Source: Chitinophagaceae bacterium (GTDB lineage Bacteria; Bacteroidota; Bacteroidia; Chitinophagales; Chitinophagaceae). Taken from it: a stretch of DNA of 64,000 nt. Positions 57,663 through 64,000 of this stretch are shown one piece after another. The DNA lies in the NCBI GenBank assembly GCA_016719015.1, contig JADKAZ010000001.1:1240001-1304000 (forward strand). The letters run 5' to 3'. A program made the translations under genes and the position numbers. The number at the start of each line of letters is the position of its first letter. The stretch's first letter is position 1. The notes under the pieces were generated by a model. That model worked only from the letters and a program-made list of their open reading frames with translations. It was not told the origin of the DNA and searched no databases.

Positions 57663-58086
57663 ACGGCAGGCTTTCCGAAGGATCACCAAGTGGCATTTCG
57701 CTGCCGCCGTCACCTTCTATGCCGCCACCTTCGCCTGTATGGCTGCCACCTTCTGTTCGTCTGTCGAGCATAATGAGATTATCACCCACCACTTCTGTAG
57801 AGATTTTCCGGTTGCCATCCTTATCATCCCAGTGGCGGGTGCGAAGGCGGCCTTCTATATATACCAGGCTGCTTTTGTGCAGGTATTTTTGGGCCAGTTC
57901 GGCCAGCCCTCTCCAGAGAACAACTGTATGCCATTCTGTTTGCGACACTAATTTACCGGTGCGGTCTTTAAATGTTTCGGTAGTGGCAAGGGGAAATTTA
58001 GCAACGGCAATATTTCCTTCCAGGTGCTGTACATCGGGGTCTTTGCCCAGGTTGCCGATCAGCACTACTTTGTTTACGCCTCTCAT
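57658..58086 (-). CDS. ssb: single-stranded DNA-binding protein
   Basis: Tetrameric OB-fold protein coating single-stranded DNA in replication and repair. The 142 residues start with MRGVNKVVLIGNLGKDPDVQ, and contain WHTVVLWRGLAELAQKYLHK and LVYIEGRLRTRHW, the standard SSB core. The Gly-rich linker ends in the acidic tip SESLPF, a variant of the DDDIPF tip that recruits partners such as RecO, also in this window. It precedes gldE on the same strand. Confidence 0.95.
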   Translation of the reverse strand: MRGVNKVVLIGNLGKDPDVQHLEGNIAVAKFPLATTETFKDRTGKLVSQTEWHTVVLWRGLAELAQKYLHKSSLVYIEGRLRTRHWDDKDGNRKISTEVVGDNLIMLDRRTEGGSHTGEGGGIEGDGGSEMPLGDPSESLPF

Positions 58087-58221
58087 ATATTTATTCTTTA
58101 CGGTTGATAAATCATCTAAGGGCTTTGGCGGTTCTTTAAAGTTAGATTTTTTTTATGGGAAATGGTGGTGACGGGGAAATAGGTTTAGTGATTTAACTTT
58201 ATCGTCAAACCACCCAGCAAC

Positions 58222-58845
58222 ATGAATGATCTCTGGACCAACAGATGGAACGATCGGTATAGTGCAAACGAGTTTGCGTATGGCGAGCAGCCCAACAACT
58301 ATTTAAAAGAGCAATTAGAAAAGCTGCCGGTGGGTACAATACTTTTTCCGGCAGAAGGCGAAGGCCGCAATGCTGTTTTTGCAGCCACATTGGGCTGGGC
58401 CGTTTCTGCTTTTGACATCAGCACCGAAGGAAAGAAGAAAGCCTTGCAACTGGCAGCTAAGAATAACATAACTATTGACTACGAAGTGGGCTCTCTGGAA
58501 GAATTACAATATACCCATGAGCAATTTGATGCTATTGCTTTAATCTATGCCCATTTTCCGGCAGCTATTAAATCTTCTTTACATAAGGCACTCGATAAGT
58601 ATTTGCGAAAAGGCGGCATCATTATTTTTGAAGCGTTCAGCAAAAACCATCTTGCTTACCAGGCAAAAAACGAAAATATTGGCGGTCCCAAAGACATTGA
58701 AAGTCTGTTTTCAACCGACGAGATACGATCAGACTTTGCGAATTATGAAATAATAGAACTAGTAGAGAAGGAAATTGAACTGAACGAGGGATTATATCAT
58801 AATGGTAAAGGTTCTGTAATACGATTTGTTGGGCGGAAAAAATAA
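58222..58845 (+). CDS. class I SAM-dependent methyltransferase
   Basis: Methyltransferase of 207 residues. The SAM-binding motif I is ILFPAEGEGRNAVFAATLGW, motif II-like acidic residue in VSAFDIS, and later SLEELQYTHEQFDAIALIYA. The N-terminus WNDRYSANEFAYGEQPNNYL is shared with TehB-like/UbiE-like small-molecule methyltransferases. Substrate unknown. It is divergent from ssb and convergent with mutY (11 nt between stops). Confidence 0.87.
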   Translation: MNDLWTNRWNDRYSANEFAYGEQPNNYLKEQLEKLPVGTILFPAEGEGRNAVFAATLGWAVSAFDISTEGKKKALQLAAKNNITIDYEVGSLEELQYTHEQFDAIALIYAHFPAAIKSSLHKALDKYLRKGGIIIFEAFSKNHLAYQAKNENIGGPKDIESLFSTDEIRSDFANYEIIELVEKEIELNEGLYHNGKGSVIRFVGRKK

Positions 58846-58856
58846 AGGGCTGATCA

Positions 58857-59957
58857 TTAAAACAACACCTGGCTCTGCACTCCTTCCTTCAAATACTGGT
58901 TGATAAATTGCGGGAAAGCATATTTCCCCATTTTATTTTTGGTAAGCCATATCCAATTTTTTTCTTGCAACGATTTTTTCTTTAATTGTATTCGTATGAA
59001 CTGTCCGGCTATCAACTGGTGAGAGAGTTGTTGTTTGTACAACGGAGAAACAGCCACCAGTTCGTAACCATTCTTTGTTATCCAGTTTTTCTTTTCAGCG
59101 GTTTGAAGTATTTTTTTTACTGTTAGTTCGTTGGCGGCTTCCACCATTGGAAATTCGTAGAGATCCTGCCAGATATCTTTGGCGGTACGTTGCAGTATGG
59201 CCGTTTCATTTTTGTATTCCAAAATAAGATAATAGAACCAACGCTTCTTTATCGTAATCTTTTTTTCTTTAACAGGCAGGGCGGCTACTTGATTGGTTAA
59301 ATACGCCAAACAGCTCTTATTAAAAATACACTGGGGGCAGAGCGGTGCGGTGGGTTTGCAGATGACGGCACCAAAATCCATGATGGCCTGGTTATAAAGG
59401 CCGGGTTGTTTTTTATCGAGCAGTTCTTCTGCCAGAGCAGTAAATATTTTTTTGCCTTCTGTAGTATCAGTTGGTGTAGCAATACCAAATATTCTTGCCA
59501 GCACCCTGAATACATTTCCATCTACCACTGCATACGGCAGATTGAATGCAAAAGAAGCAATGGCGGCAGCAGTGTAGGGGCCCACTCCTTTCAGTGCTTT
59601 GATATCATCATAAGTGCCGGGAAATTTTCCTTTTAGTTCTTTCGAAATATATTTTGCAGAAGCGATGAGGTTGCGGCAACGGGTGTAATAACCGAGGCCT
59701 TCCCACAACTTGAAAATCGTTGCGTCTGGTGCTTTGGCCAGTTTATGTATATCCGGGAATGTTTTGATGAAGTTGTTATAATAATTAAGTCCCTGCTCCA
59801 CCCTTGTCTGCTGTAAAATAATTTCGCTCAGCCATATTTTATACGGGTCTTTCTCCCCCTTCCAGGGCATTTGCCGGGTATTCTTTTCGTTGTTCCACTT
59901 TAATAATAAGGGGGCAAATTTATTTTTGGCTGGCTGGGGAGAGGTCTTCTTCATCAA
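58857..59957 (-). CDS. mutY: A/G-specific adenine glycosylase MutY
   Basis: Removes adenine mispaired with 8-oxoguanine. The 366 residues include the catalytic Glu E45 (SEIILQQTRV), the helix-hairpin-helix LKGVGPYTAAAIASFAF with catalytic Asp D146 (VVDGNVFRVLARIFG), and the [4Fe-4S] loop C200-x6-C207-x2-C210-x5-C216. A C-terminal NUDIX-like domain (from about 230) recognises oxoG. ATG 59957 or 59954 may start it. It lies on the minus strand, divergent from HU. Confidence 0.96.
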   Translation of the reverse strand: MMKKTSPQPAKNKFAPLLLKWNNEKNTRQMPWKGEKDPYKIWLSEIILQQTRVEQGLNYYNNFIKTFPDIHKLAKAPDATIFKLWEGLGYYTRCRNLIASAKYISKELKGKFPGTYDDIKALKGVGPYTAAAIASFAFNLPYAVVDGNVFRVLARIFGIATPTDTTEGKKIFTALAEELLDKKQPGLYNQAIMDFGAVICKPTAPLCPQCIFNKSCLAYLTNQVAALPVKEKKITIKKRWFYYLILEYKNETAILQRTAKDIWQDLYEFPMVEAANELTVKKILQTAEKKNWITKNGYELVAVSPLYKQQLSHQLIAGQFIRIQLKKKSLQEKNWIWLTKNKMGKYAFPQFINQYLKEGVQSQVLF

Positions 59958-60035
59958 AAAAGAGAGGTGATTTGGGTTTATGGCAGTAAATATCCGGTTT
60001 TTTGCAGGTATTGGTGGCGGCGGGGGTGAAAAAAT

Positions 60036-60068
60036 TATGTCTATTTAGTTGACTATCATATAATTTTG
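60036..60068 (+). promoter_or_regulatory. putative promoter of the HU gene
   Basis: TATG (60036-60039), 21-nt spacer, TAATTTTG (60061-60068). The -7 box is an exact TAnnTTTG; the -33 has one mismatch. The leader to ATG 60110 would be about 35 nt. Confidence 0.45.
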
Positions 60069-60109
60069 TTCTAAATTGGTGTTCGTAAAATCACTTAAAC
60101 CCTGCAACC

Positions 60110-60427
60110 ATGAGAAAAGCCGACCTGGTCAATCAGATTTCTGAAAAAACAGGCATACCCAAGGTAGATGTGCTTGTTACTCTTGAAACTATGTTTAAAG
60201 AGGTAAAAGACACCCTAGCCGCTGGCGAAAACATCTATATCCGTGGCTTTGGCAGTTTCATCACTAAAAAAAGAGCTGCTAAAATTGGCCGTAACATCAA
60301 GAAGAACATAGCCGTACACATCCCCGAACATTATATTCCTGCTTTCAAACCCGCCAAAGAGTTTGTAGCAGAAGTAAAAAAATTAAAAGAGGTAAAACCT
60401 GACGCAGGGCCCGGCGAAGACGCTTAA
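60110..60427 (+). CDS. HU-family DNA-binding protein
   Basis: Nucleoid protein of 105 residues: helical N-terminus (MRKADLVNQISEKTGIPKVD), then the DNA-binding arm region ENIYIRGFGSFITKKRAAKI, GRNIKKNIAVHIPEHYIPAF and KPAKEFVAEVK. It binds and bends DNA as a dimer. A short Pro/Gly/Asp-rich C-terminal tail (PDAGPGEDA) extends beyond the usual length of about 90-95. It stands next to mutY and ssb in a typical Bacteroidota cluster. Confidence 0.95.
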   Translation: MRKADLVNQISEKTGIPKVDVLVTLETMFKEVKDTLAAGENIYIRGFGSFITKKRAAKIGRNIKKNIAVHIPEHYIPAFKPAKEFVAEVKKLKEVKPDAGPGEDA

Positions 60428-60437
60428 TATAATATCA

Positions 60438-61148
60438 TCATTCCCATTCATCAATCTTCAGTTTGCTGAAGCCACTGGCTTCATATTTTGATTCTTCATT
60501 CCTGATCAAATTGGCTTCAAACCAACGGAATGATCTCTCCTCTGTATTGCCCAATAACAATACCGGCTGATGTTTGCCTTCATCATTCTGCATGGTGCCA
60601 GCCAGTATAAATTTTACCGGGGATATCCATACTACTTCTTCCATACCGGCCGATGGACCAAAAGATATGATACTCTTCCAGCTTTTTGTTTTGAGGTTAC
60701 ACAGCGTAACAGCCTGGTCAACATCGCCGATGGCAATGATCTTTTTTCCTTTTTTCTCCAATGAAATCCCGCTGCTGTACAGGTCAATGAACTGGCTGCT
60801 ATCGGGAGAATAACTAAGTGATGGTTGATAGAGTGCATAAAACTGGCCCATGCCGCTTACTTCCCTATAATCATTCACCTGGAATTCCCGAATATCCGAC
60901 TGACGGAAAGAATCGATATGAAAGTTTGGAAAAGATTGTATCCATTTATCAAGTCCTTTTTCCAGCAGGGGTTTCAGGGATGACAGCATTGTGTCTTGAG
61001 CAAATGTATTGGTACTGGTTTGCTTAACTGCATTGGTATCTTTATTCTGTGGGTCAGCATTTCCATCAGCCGAAGTTTTTTTTCCTCCACAGGAAATGAA
61101 TCCAATCAAAAAAAACACCAAAAAGAATAAGCCAATACGTTGACGCAT
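60438..61148 (-). CDS. lipoprotein of unknown function
   Basis: A 236-residue protein from ATG 61148 with a lipoprotein signal (RQRIGLFFLVFFLIGFIS, C20) and a Gly/Asn/Thr-rich linker. The mature part has beta-rich segments (FQVNDYREVSGMGQFYALYQ, VWISPVKFILAGTMQNDEGK) but no recognised domain. An upstream codon at 61202 would place 18 residues before the signal and is rejected. It is convergent with the HU gene (10 nt apart) and divergent from the TPR gene; an inverted repeat lies in the divergent gap. Confidence 0.75.
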   Translation of the reverse strand: MRQRIGLFFLVFFLIGFISCGGKKTSADGNADPQNKDTNAVKQTSTNTFAQDTMLSSLKPLLEKGLDKWIQSFPNFHIDSFRQSDIREFQVNDYREVSGMGQFYALYQPSLSYSPDSSQFIDLYSSGISLEKKGKKIIAIGDVDQAVTLCNLKTKSWKSIISFGPSAGMEEVVWISPVKFILAGTMQNDEGKHQPVLLLGNTEERSFRWFEANLIRNEESKYEASGFSKLKIDEWE

Positions 61149-61206
61149 ATTGAAAAATTTTTTATTGAAATAAATGTAAGGATTTTGAGCAAAGGTTTGC
61201 AACAGC

Positions 61207-61248
61207 TTTCCTGTACAGTTTCAAAAAGCTTTTATAAAGTACAGGAAA
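61207..61248. promoter_or_regulatory. 10-bp inverted repeat in a divergent promoter region
   Basis: TTTCCTGTAC (61207-61216) and GTACAGGAAA (61239-61248), 22 nt apart, perfect. The right arm lies just upstream of the TACCTTTG -7 box at 61261-61268 for the TPR gene, so a bound regulator could affect that promoter and possibly the opposite one. Bases outside the arms (CAG and CTG) nearly extend the symmetry. Confidence 0.5.
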
Positions 61249-61260
61249 CTGCTTTTCCAG

Positions 61261-61268
61261 TACCTTTG
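61261..61268 (+). promoter_or_regulatory. putative -7 box of the TPR gene
   Basis: TACCTTTG is an exact TAnnTTTG, 18 nt before GTG 61286. No convincing -33 was found. Confidence 0.35.
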
Positions 61269-61285
61269 CAGCCAATTTTATTAAT

Positions 61286-62152
61286 GTGAAAAGACCTCAG
61301 CTTATTACTATTGTTATTAGCCTGTTAGTAACCACAGGTATTTATTTTTTTGCAAGAACAACTCCTAAAAAGAAAGTAGTAGCTGCTACCCAGCACAGTG
61401 CCGATGACGGGCATGACCATGGCGCTGAAGATGCTGGACTTTCTATTGATACTATTCTGAACCTGGCGAAGAAACAACTGACTGAGGAACAGCTTATCAG
61501 GATCACTACCCTGGAAAATTCCATCTCCCGGGGCGATGTAAAGGACCAGCAGATACATGTTTATCACCAGTTAGCCCGGTTTTGGGGAGACAGCGTACAA
61601 TCCTTTATGCCTTATGCCTGGTATACTGCGGAGGCTGCCCGATTGGAAAATTCGGAAAAAAGCCTCACCTTTGCCGCCCAACTGATTTTAGATAATCTGC
61701 AAAGTGATGAAGTGGCGGAGCGAAGAAAGTGGAAAGCCTTGCAGGCTAAGGATTTGTTTGAAAGATCTTTGACGATAAACCCGGCTAATGATTCAGCTAA
61801 AATAGGCCTTGGAGCCTGTTACCTGTTTGGCGAAATATCCCCCACACCCATGGAGGGAATATTGAAAATCAGGGAAGTAGCTGAAAAAGACAGCACCAAT
61901 ACCTATGCACAGATGATGCTTGCAAGGGGGTCACTGATCTCCGGGCAATATGATAAAGCCATTATCCGTTTGGAATCGGTGAACCGGCAAAAGCCAGGTA
62001 ATATTGATGCTATACTGTTGTTAGCAGAAATAAATGAAAGAATGGGAGAAAAAGCAAAAGCAGTTGCCTGGTATCAAAAAAGTCTTCCACTGGCCAAAGA
62101 AGCGGATTTAAGATCAGCCATTGAAAAAAGAATAGAAGAGCTAAAGAAATAG
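61286..62152 (+). CDS. membrane-anchored TPR protein
   Basis: A 288-residue protein starting at GTG 61286 (ATG at 61284 is followed at once by a stop, so it is excluded). One N-terminal membrane helix (about 5-24), a His/Asp-rich segment (SADDGHDHGAEDAG) that could bind metal, then TPR-like helices (KDLFERSLTINPANDSAKIG, QYDKAIIRLESVNRQKPGNI, EKAKAVAWYQKSLPLAKEAD). It resembles small TPR scaffolds that hold envelope complexes. Partners unknown. It leads into the mS38-like gene and RNase E/G on the same strand. Confidence 0.8.
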   Translation: MKRPQLITIVISLLVTTGIYFFARTTPKKKVVAATQHSADDGHDHGAEDAGLSIDTILNLAKKQLTEEQLIRITTLENSISRGDVKDQQIHVYHQLARFWGDSVQSFMPYAWYTAEAARLENSEKSLTFAAQLILDNLQSDEVAERRKWKALQAKDLFERSLTINPANDSAKIGLGACYLFGEISPTPMEGILKIREVAEKDSTNTYAQMMLARGSLISGQYDKAIIRLESVNRQKPGNIDAILLLAEINERMGEKAKAVAWYQKSLPLAKEADLRSAIEKRIEELKK

Positions 62153-62217
62153 CTCCTCAACCAAACACCGGATAGAAGAAATTTTATTTATAAACAAGAT
62201 TAAAAAATTATTTGAGT

Positions 62218-62313
62218 ATGCCTTGTGGTAAAAAAAGGAAGCGTCATAAAATTGCGACGCATAAGCGTAAAAAAAGACTGAGAAAGAACCGTCATAAGAA
62301 GAGAAATAAATAG
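62218..62313 (+). CDS. 31-residue mS38/COX24 (AURKAIP1)-like basic protein
   Basis: The short frame MPCGKKRKRHKIATHKRKKR followed by LRKNRHKKRNK ends at TAG 62311-62313. It is extremely Lys/Arg/His-rich and matches the small Bacteroidota proteins carrying the AURKAIP1/COX24 domain, related to the mitochondrial ribosomal protein mS38 and mycobacterial bS22. A ribosomal role is likely but inferred. It is too short for many gene finders. It lies between the TPR gene and RNase E/G, a pairing that fits an RNA/translation theme. Confidence 0.82.
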   Translation: MPCGKKRKRHKIATHKRKKRLRKNRHKKRNK

Positions 62314-62319
62314 GTTTTA

Positions 62320-62395
62320 GTTCAGGGTTCGGAGTTTAAAGTTATCTGTTCAGAGAGCAGCGCTTTAAACTCTGAACTACGAACCCTAAACTCTT
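62320..62395. repeat. long inverted repeat of tandem heptamers before rng
   Basis: Left arm heptamers: GTTCAGG, GTTCGGA, GTTTAAA, GTTATCT, GTTCAGA (62320-62354). Right arm: AACTCTG, AACTACG, AACCCTA, AACTCTT (62368-62395). GAGTTTAAAG (62332-62341) pairs with CTTTAAACTC (62363-62372) and AGGGTTCG (62324-62331) with CGAACCCT (62380-62387). It may end the mS38-like transcript. Confidence 0.65.
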
Positions 62396-62538
62396 TTCAG
62401 TCCACCGGTTGTTTGCCGTATAAGTTTGCACCCTGCCATTTTCACTCGCAATAAATTTTACAGTTACAACCCCGCATTCCAAACGGATTTCCGGCAACTG
62501 GTGTTTTGCAGCATCAAGGTGAATCATTTTTAGCTGTA

Positions 62539-64000
62539 ATGAACAAAGAACTTATTATTAACGCAGCCCCGCAGGGAGTCGAAATTGCCCTGTTAGAGGA
62601 TAAGAAACTGGTAGAACTGCATAGCGAAAAAAGCGATGCCCGTTTTGCAGTGGGAGACTTATACCTTGGTAAGGTTAAAAAACTGATACCCGGACTCAAC
62701 GCTGCCTTTGTGGATGTTGGGTTTGAGAAAGATGCTTTTCTTCATTATACCGACCTGAGCCCTTATGCCAAATCGCTGCTCAAGTTCACCAATATGTGCA
62801 TGAATGATAAGGGTGAGCAGGGTCTTGATTTTAGCAAATTCACCATTGAACCGGAAATCGTCAAAACCGGGAAGATTAATGAAGTGCTGGGTGGCAAACC
62901 ACATGTACTGGTACAGATATTAAAAGAACCGATAGCTGCAAAAGGACCGAGATTAAGTTGTGAACTTTCTCTGCCCGGTCGTTTTGTTGTACTGACTCCT
63001 TTTAACGATATCGTTGCAGTCTCCAGGAAAATTCATTCTTCTGAAGAAAGAAAAAGATTACAGAAAATTGTTGAAGCGATCAAATCAAAGAATTTCGGTG
63101 TTATCGTCCGCACTGCCGCTGAAGGGAAAAATACAGCTGAACTGCATGAAGATCTTTCTGCACTAATTGAGATGTGGAAGAGTATCCAGCAGAACCTGAA
63201 AGGGGCTGTGGCGCCTGCCAAAATTTTGAGTGAACAAACAAAAACCAACAGCATCCTCCGGGATCTGCTGAATGAAGATTTTAATAAGATCGTTGTTAAT
63301 GACCGGAATATTTACAGTGACACCAAGAGTTACATACAACGTATTGCGCCGGAGAAAGCAGATATCGTTTCTTTCTATCAAAATGGTTCTCCCATTTTTG
63401 ATTCATTTGGAATCACAAAACAGGTAAAATCTTCATTTGGTAAAACAGTGAATCTTGATAGTGGTGCTTATCTCATCATTGAACATACAGAAGCGCTGCA
63501 TGTAATTGATGTGAACAGTGGTTATAAAAGCGTAAGCAATAACCAGGAACAAAATGCTTTGGAAACAAACCTTGAAGCGGCAGAGGAGATTGCCCGCCAG
63601 ATGCGGTTAAGAGACCTGGGTGGTATTATTGTTATCGATTTTATTGATATGAAACTCCCCGATAACAAACGGAAGTTGGTGGAGAGAATGGAAGAATTTA
63701 TGAGTCCGGACAGGGCTAAGCATGCGGTGCTTCCGATTTCCAAATTCGGCATCATGCAGGTTACCCGTCAGCGGATGAAGCCTGAGATGAATATCAATAC
63801 CCAGGAAGTTTGCCCCAGCTGTAATGGAACTGGCAAAATATCTTCTACTTTACTTTTAGAAGATGAAATTGAAAAGAACCTGAGCTACCTCGTTACGCAT
63901 AAAAACAGTAAACTGAAACTGGTCGTAAACCCTATTCTATATGCCTACCTTACCAAAGGCTGGCCATGGGCTACCCAAATGGCTAAATGGAAAAAGAAGT
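62539..64000 (+). CDS. rng: Rne/Rng-family ribonuclease, 3' end outside the window
   Basis: RNase E/G endonuclease for mRNA decay and rRNA processing. The first 487 residues are visible from ATG 62539: S1-like region (about 37-130, FAVGDLYLGKVKKLIPGLNA, AFVDVGFEKDAFLHY), the 5'-sensor/RNase H-like part, catalytic Asp pair D324 (HVIDVNSGYKS) and D367 (IIVIDFIDM), and the zinc-link CPSC at 425-428 (EVCPSCNGTGK). The length so far fits the shorter RNase G type without a long scaffold tail, but the C-terminus is cut by the window edge. A TAAGTTTG box at 62421-62428 is a weak promoter candidate. Confidence 0.93.
   Translation, partial: MNKELIINAAPQGVEIALLEDKKLVELHSEKSDARFAVGDLYLGKVKKLIPGLNAAFVDVGFEKDAFLHYTDLSPYAKSLLKFTNMCMNDKGEQGLDFSKFTIEPEIVKTGKINEVLGGKPHVLVQILKEPIAAKGPRLSCELSLPGRFVVLTPFNDIVAVSRKIHSSEERKRLQKIVEAIKSKNFGVIVRTAAEGKNTAELHEDLSALIEMWKSIQQNLKGAVAPAKILSEQTKTNSILRDLLNEDFNKIVVNDRNIYSDTKSYIQRIAPEKADIVSFYQNGSPIFDSFGITKQVKSSFGKTVNLDSGAYLIIEHTEALHVIDVNSGYKSVSNNQEQNALETNLEAAEEIARQMRLRDLGGIIVIDFIDMKLPDNKRKLVERMEEFMSPDRAKHAVLPISKFGIMQVTRQRMKPEMNINTQEVCPSCNGTGKISSTLLLEDEIEKNLSYLVTHKNSKLKLVVNPILYAYLTKGWPWATQMAKWKKK

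Noticed and set aside
1..64000. tRNA, rRNA, CRISPR, prophage or transposase genes
   Set aside because: I searched for clover-leaf T-loop words, regularly spaced repeats and typical integrase or transposase motifs and found none I could support.

Overview
The window looks like a chromosomal segment of a Bacteroidota bacterium, most likely family Chitinophagaceae. The evidence is two tandem SusC/SusD pairs whose SusC proteins share the MRKL...QALAQRTV leader, type IX secretion proteins (PorZ, a protein with a C-terminal sorting domain, GldD, GldE), a CarB without its C-terminal regulatory domain, a 31-residue mS38/COX24-like protein, and promoters fitting the Bacteroidota consensus (TTTG, about 20 nt, TAnnTTTG) with no obvious Shine-Dalgarno sites. 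Nothing points to a prophage, plasmid or integrated island. I saw no rRNA, tRNA or CRISPR array.

Layout. 0-8.2 kb: a partial gene, prfA, an amidohydrolase, recO, a frameshifted porZ and an RND/MMPL exporter. 8.4-18.2 kb: two susCD pairs, each ending in a strong terminator, with no glycan enzymes or regulators beside them. 18.2-24.5 kb: a secreted sorting-domain protein, a TlpA-like thioredoxin with gatB, a double-PDZ protein, a GNAT acetyltransferase and a small membrane protein. 24.5-32.7 kb: alaS, an M23 peptidase and a MerR regulator, then a four-gene minus-strand run (GGCT-like, lpxH, propeller-like protein, MscS channel). 32.9-37.4 kb: rsfS-ftsH-lutC divergent from birA. 37.4-48.9 kb: Bcp and a second M23 peptidase, a lipoprotein, carB, DinB, comEC, purH and an EamA transporter. 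49-55.5 kb: a TPR membrane protein, a DUF3109 protein, lutB, a polysaccharide-deacetylase-like protein, a DUF2306 protein and a Lys-rich protein. 55.6-64 kb: gldD, gldE, ssb, a methyltransferase, mutY, HU, a lipoprotein, a TPR protein, the mS38-like protein and an RNase E/G gene cut by the window edge. The mutY/HU/ssb/gldE/gldD neighbourhood is a familiar Bacteroidota arrangement.

Most genes are housekeeping: translation (prfA, gatB, alaS, rsfS, mS38-like), repair (recO, mutY, ssb), nucleotide synthesis (carB, purH), envelope (lpxH, two M23 peptidases, MscS) and gliding/type IX secretion. The unusual layer is repetitive DNA. Degenerate tandem heptanucleotide arrays occur between genes and also inside the amidohydrolase, alaS and deacetylase-like coding regions. 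purH carries an in-frame 141-bp insertion bounded by 26-bp inverted repeats whose relative sits alone near 55.07 kb. Several strong palindromes, including a 25-bp one early in lutC, add to this picture.
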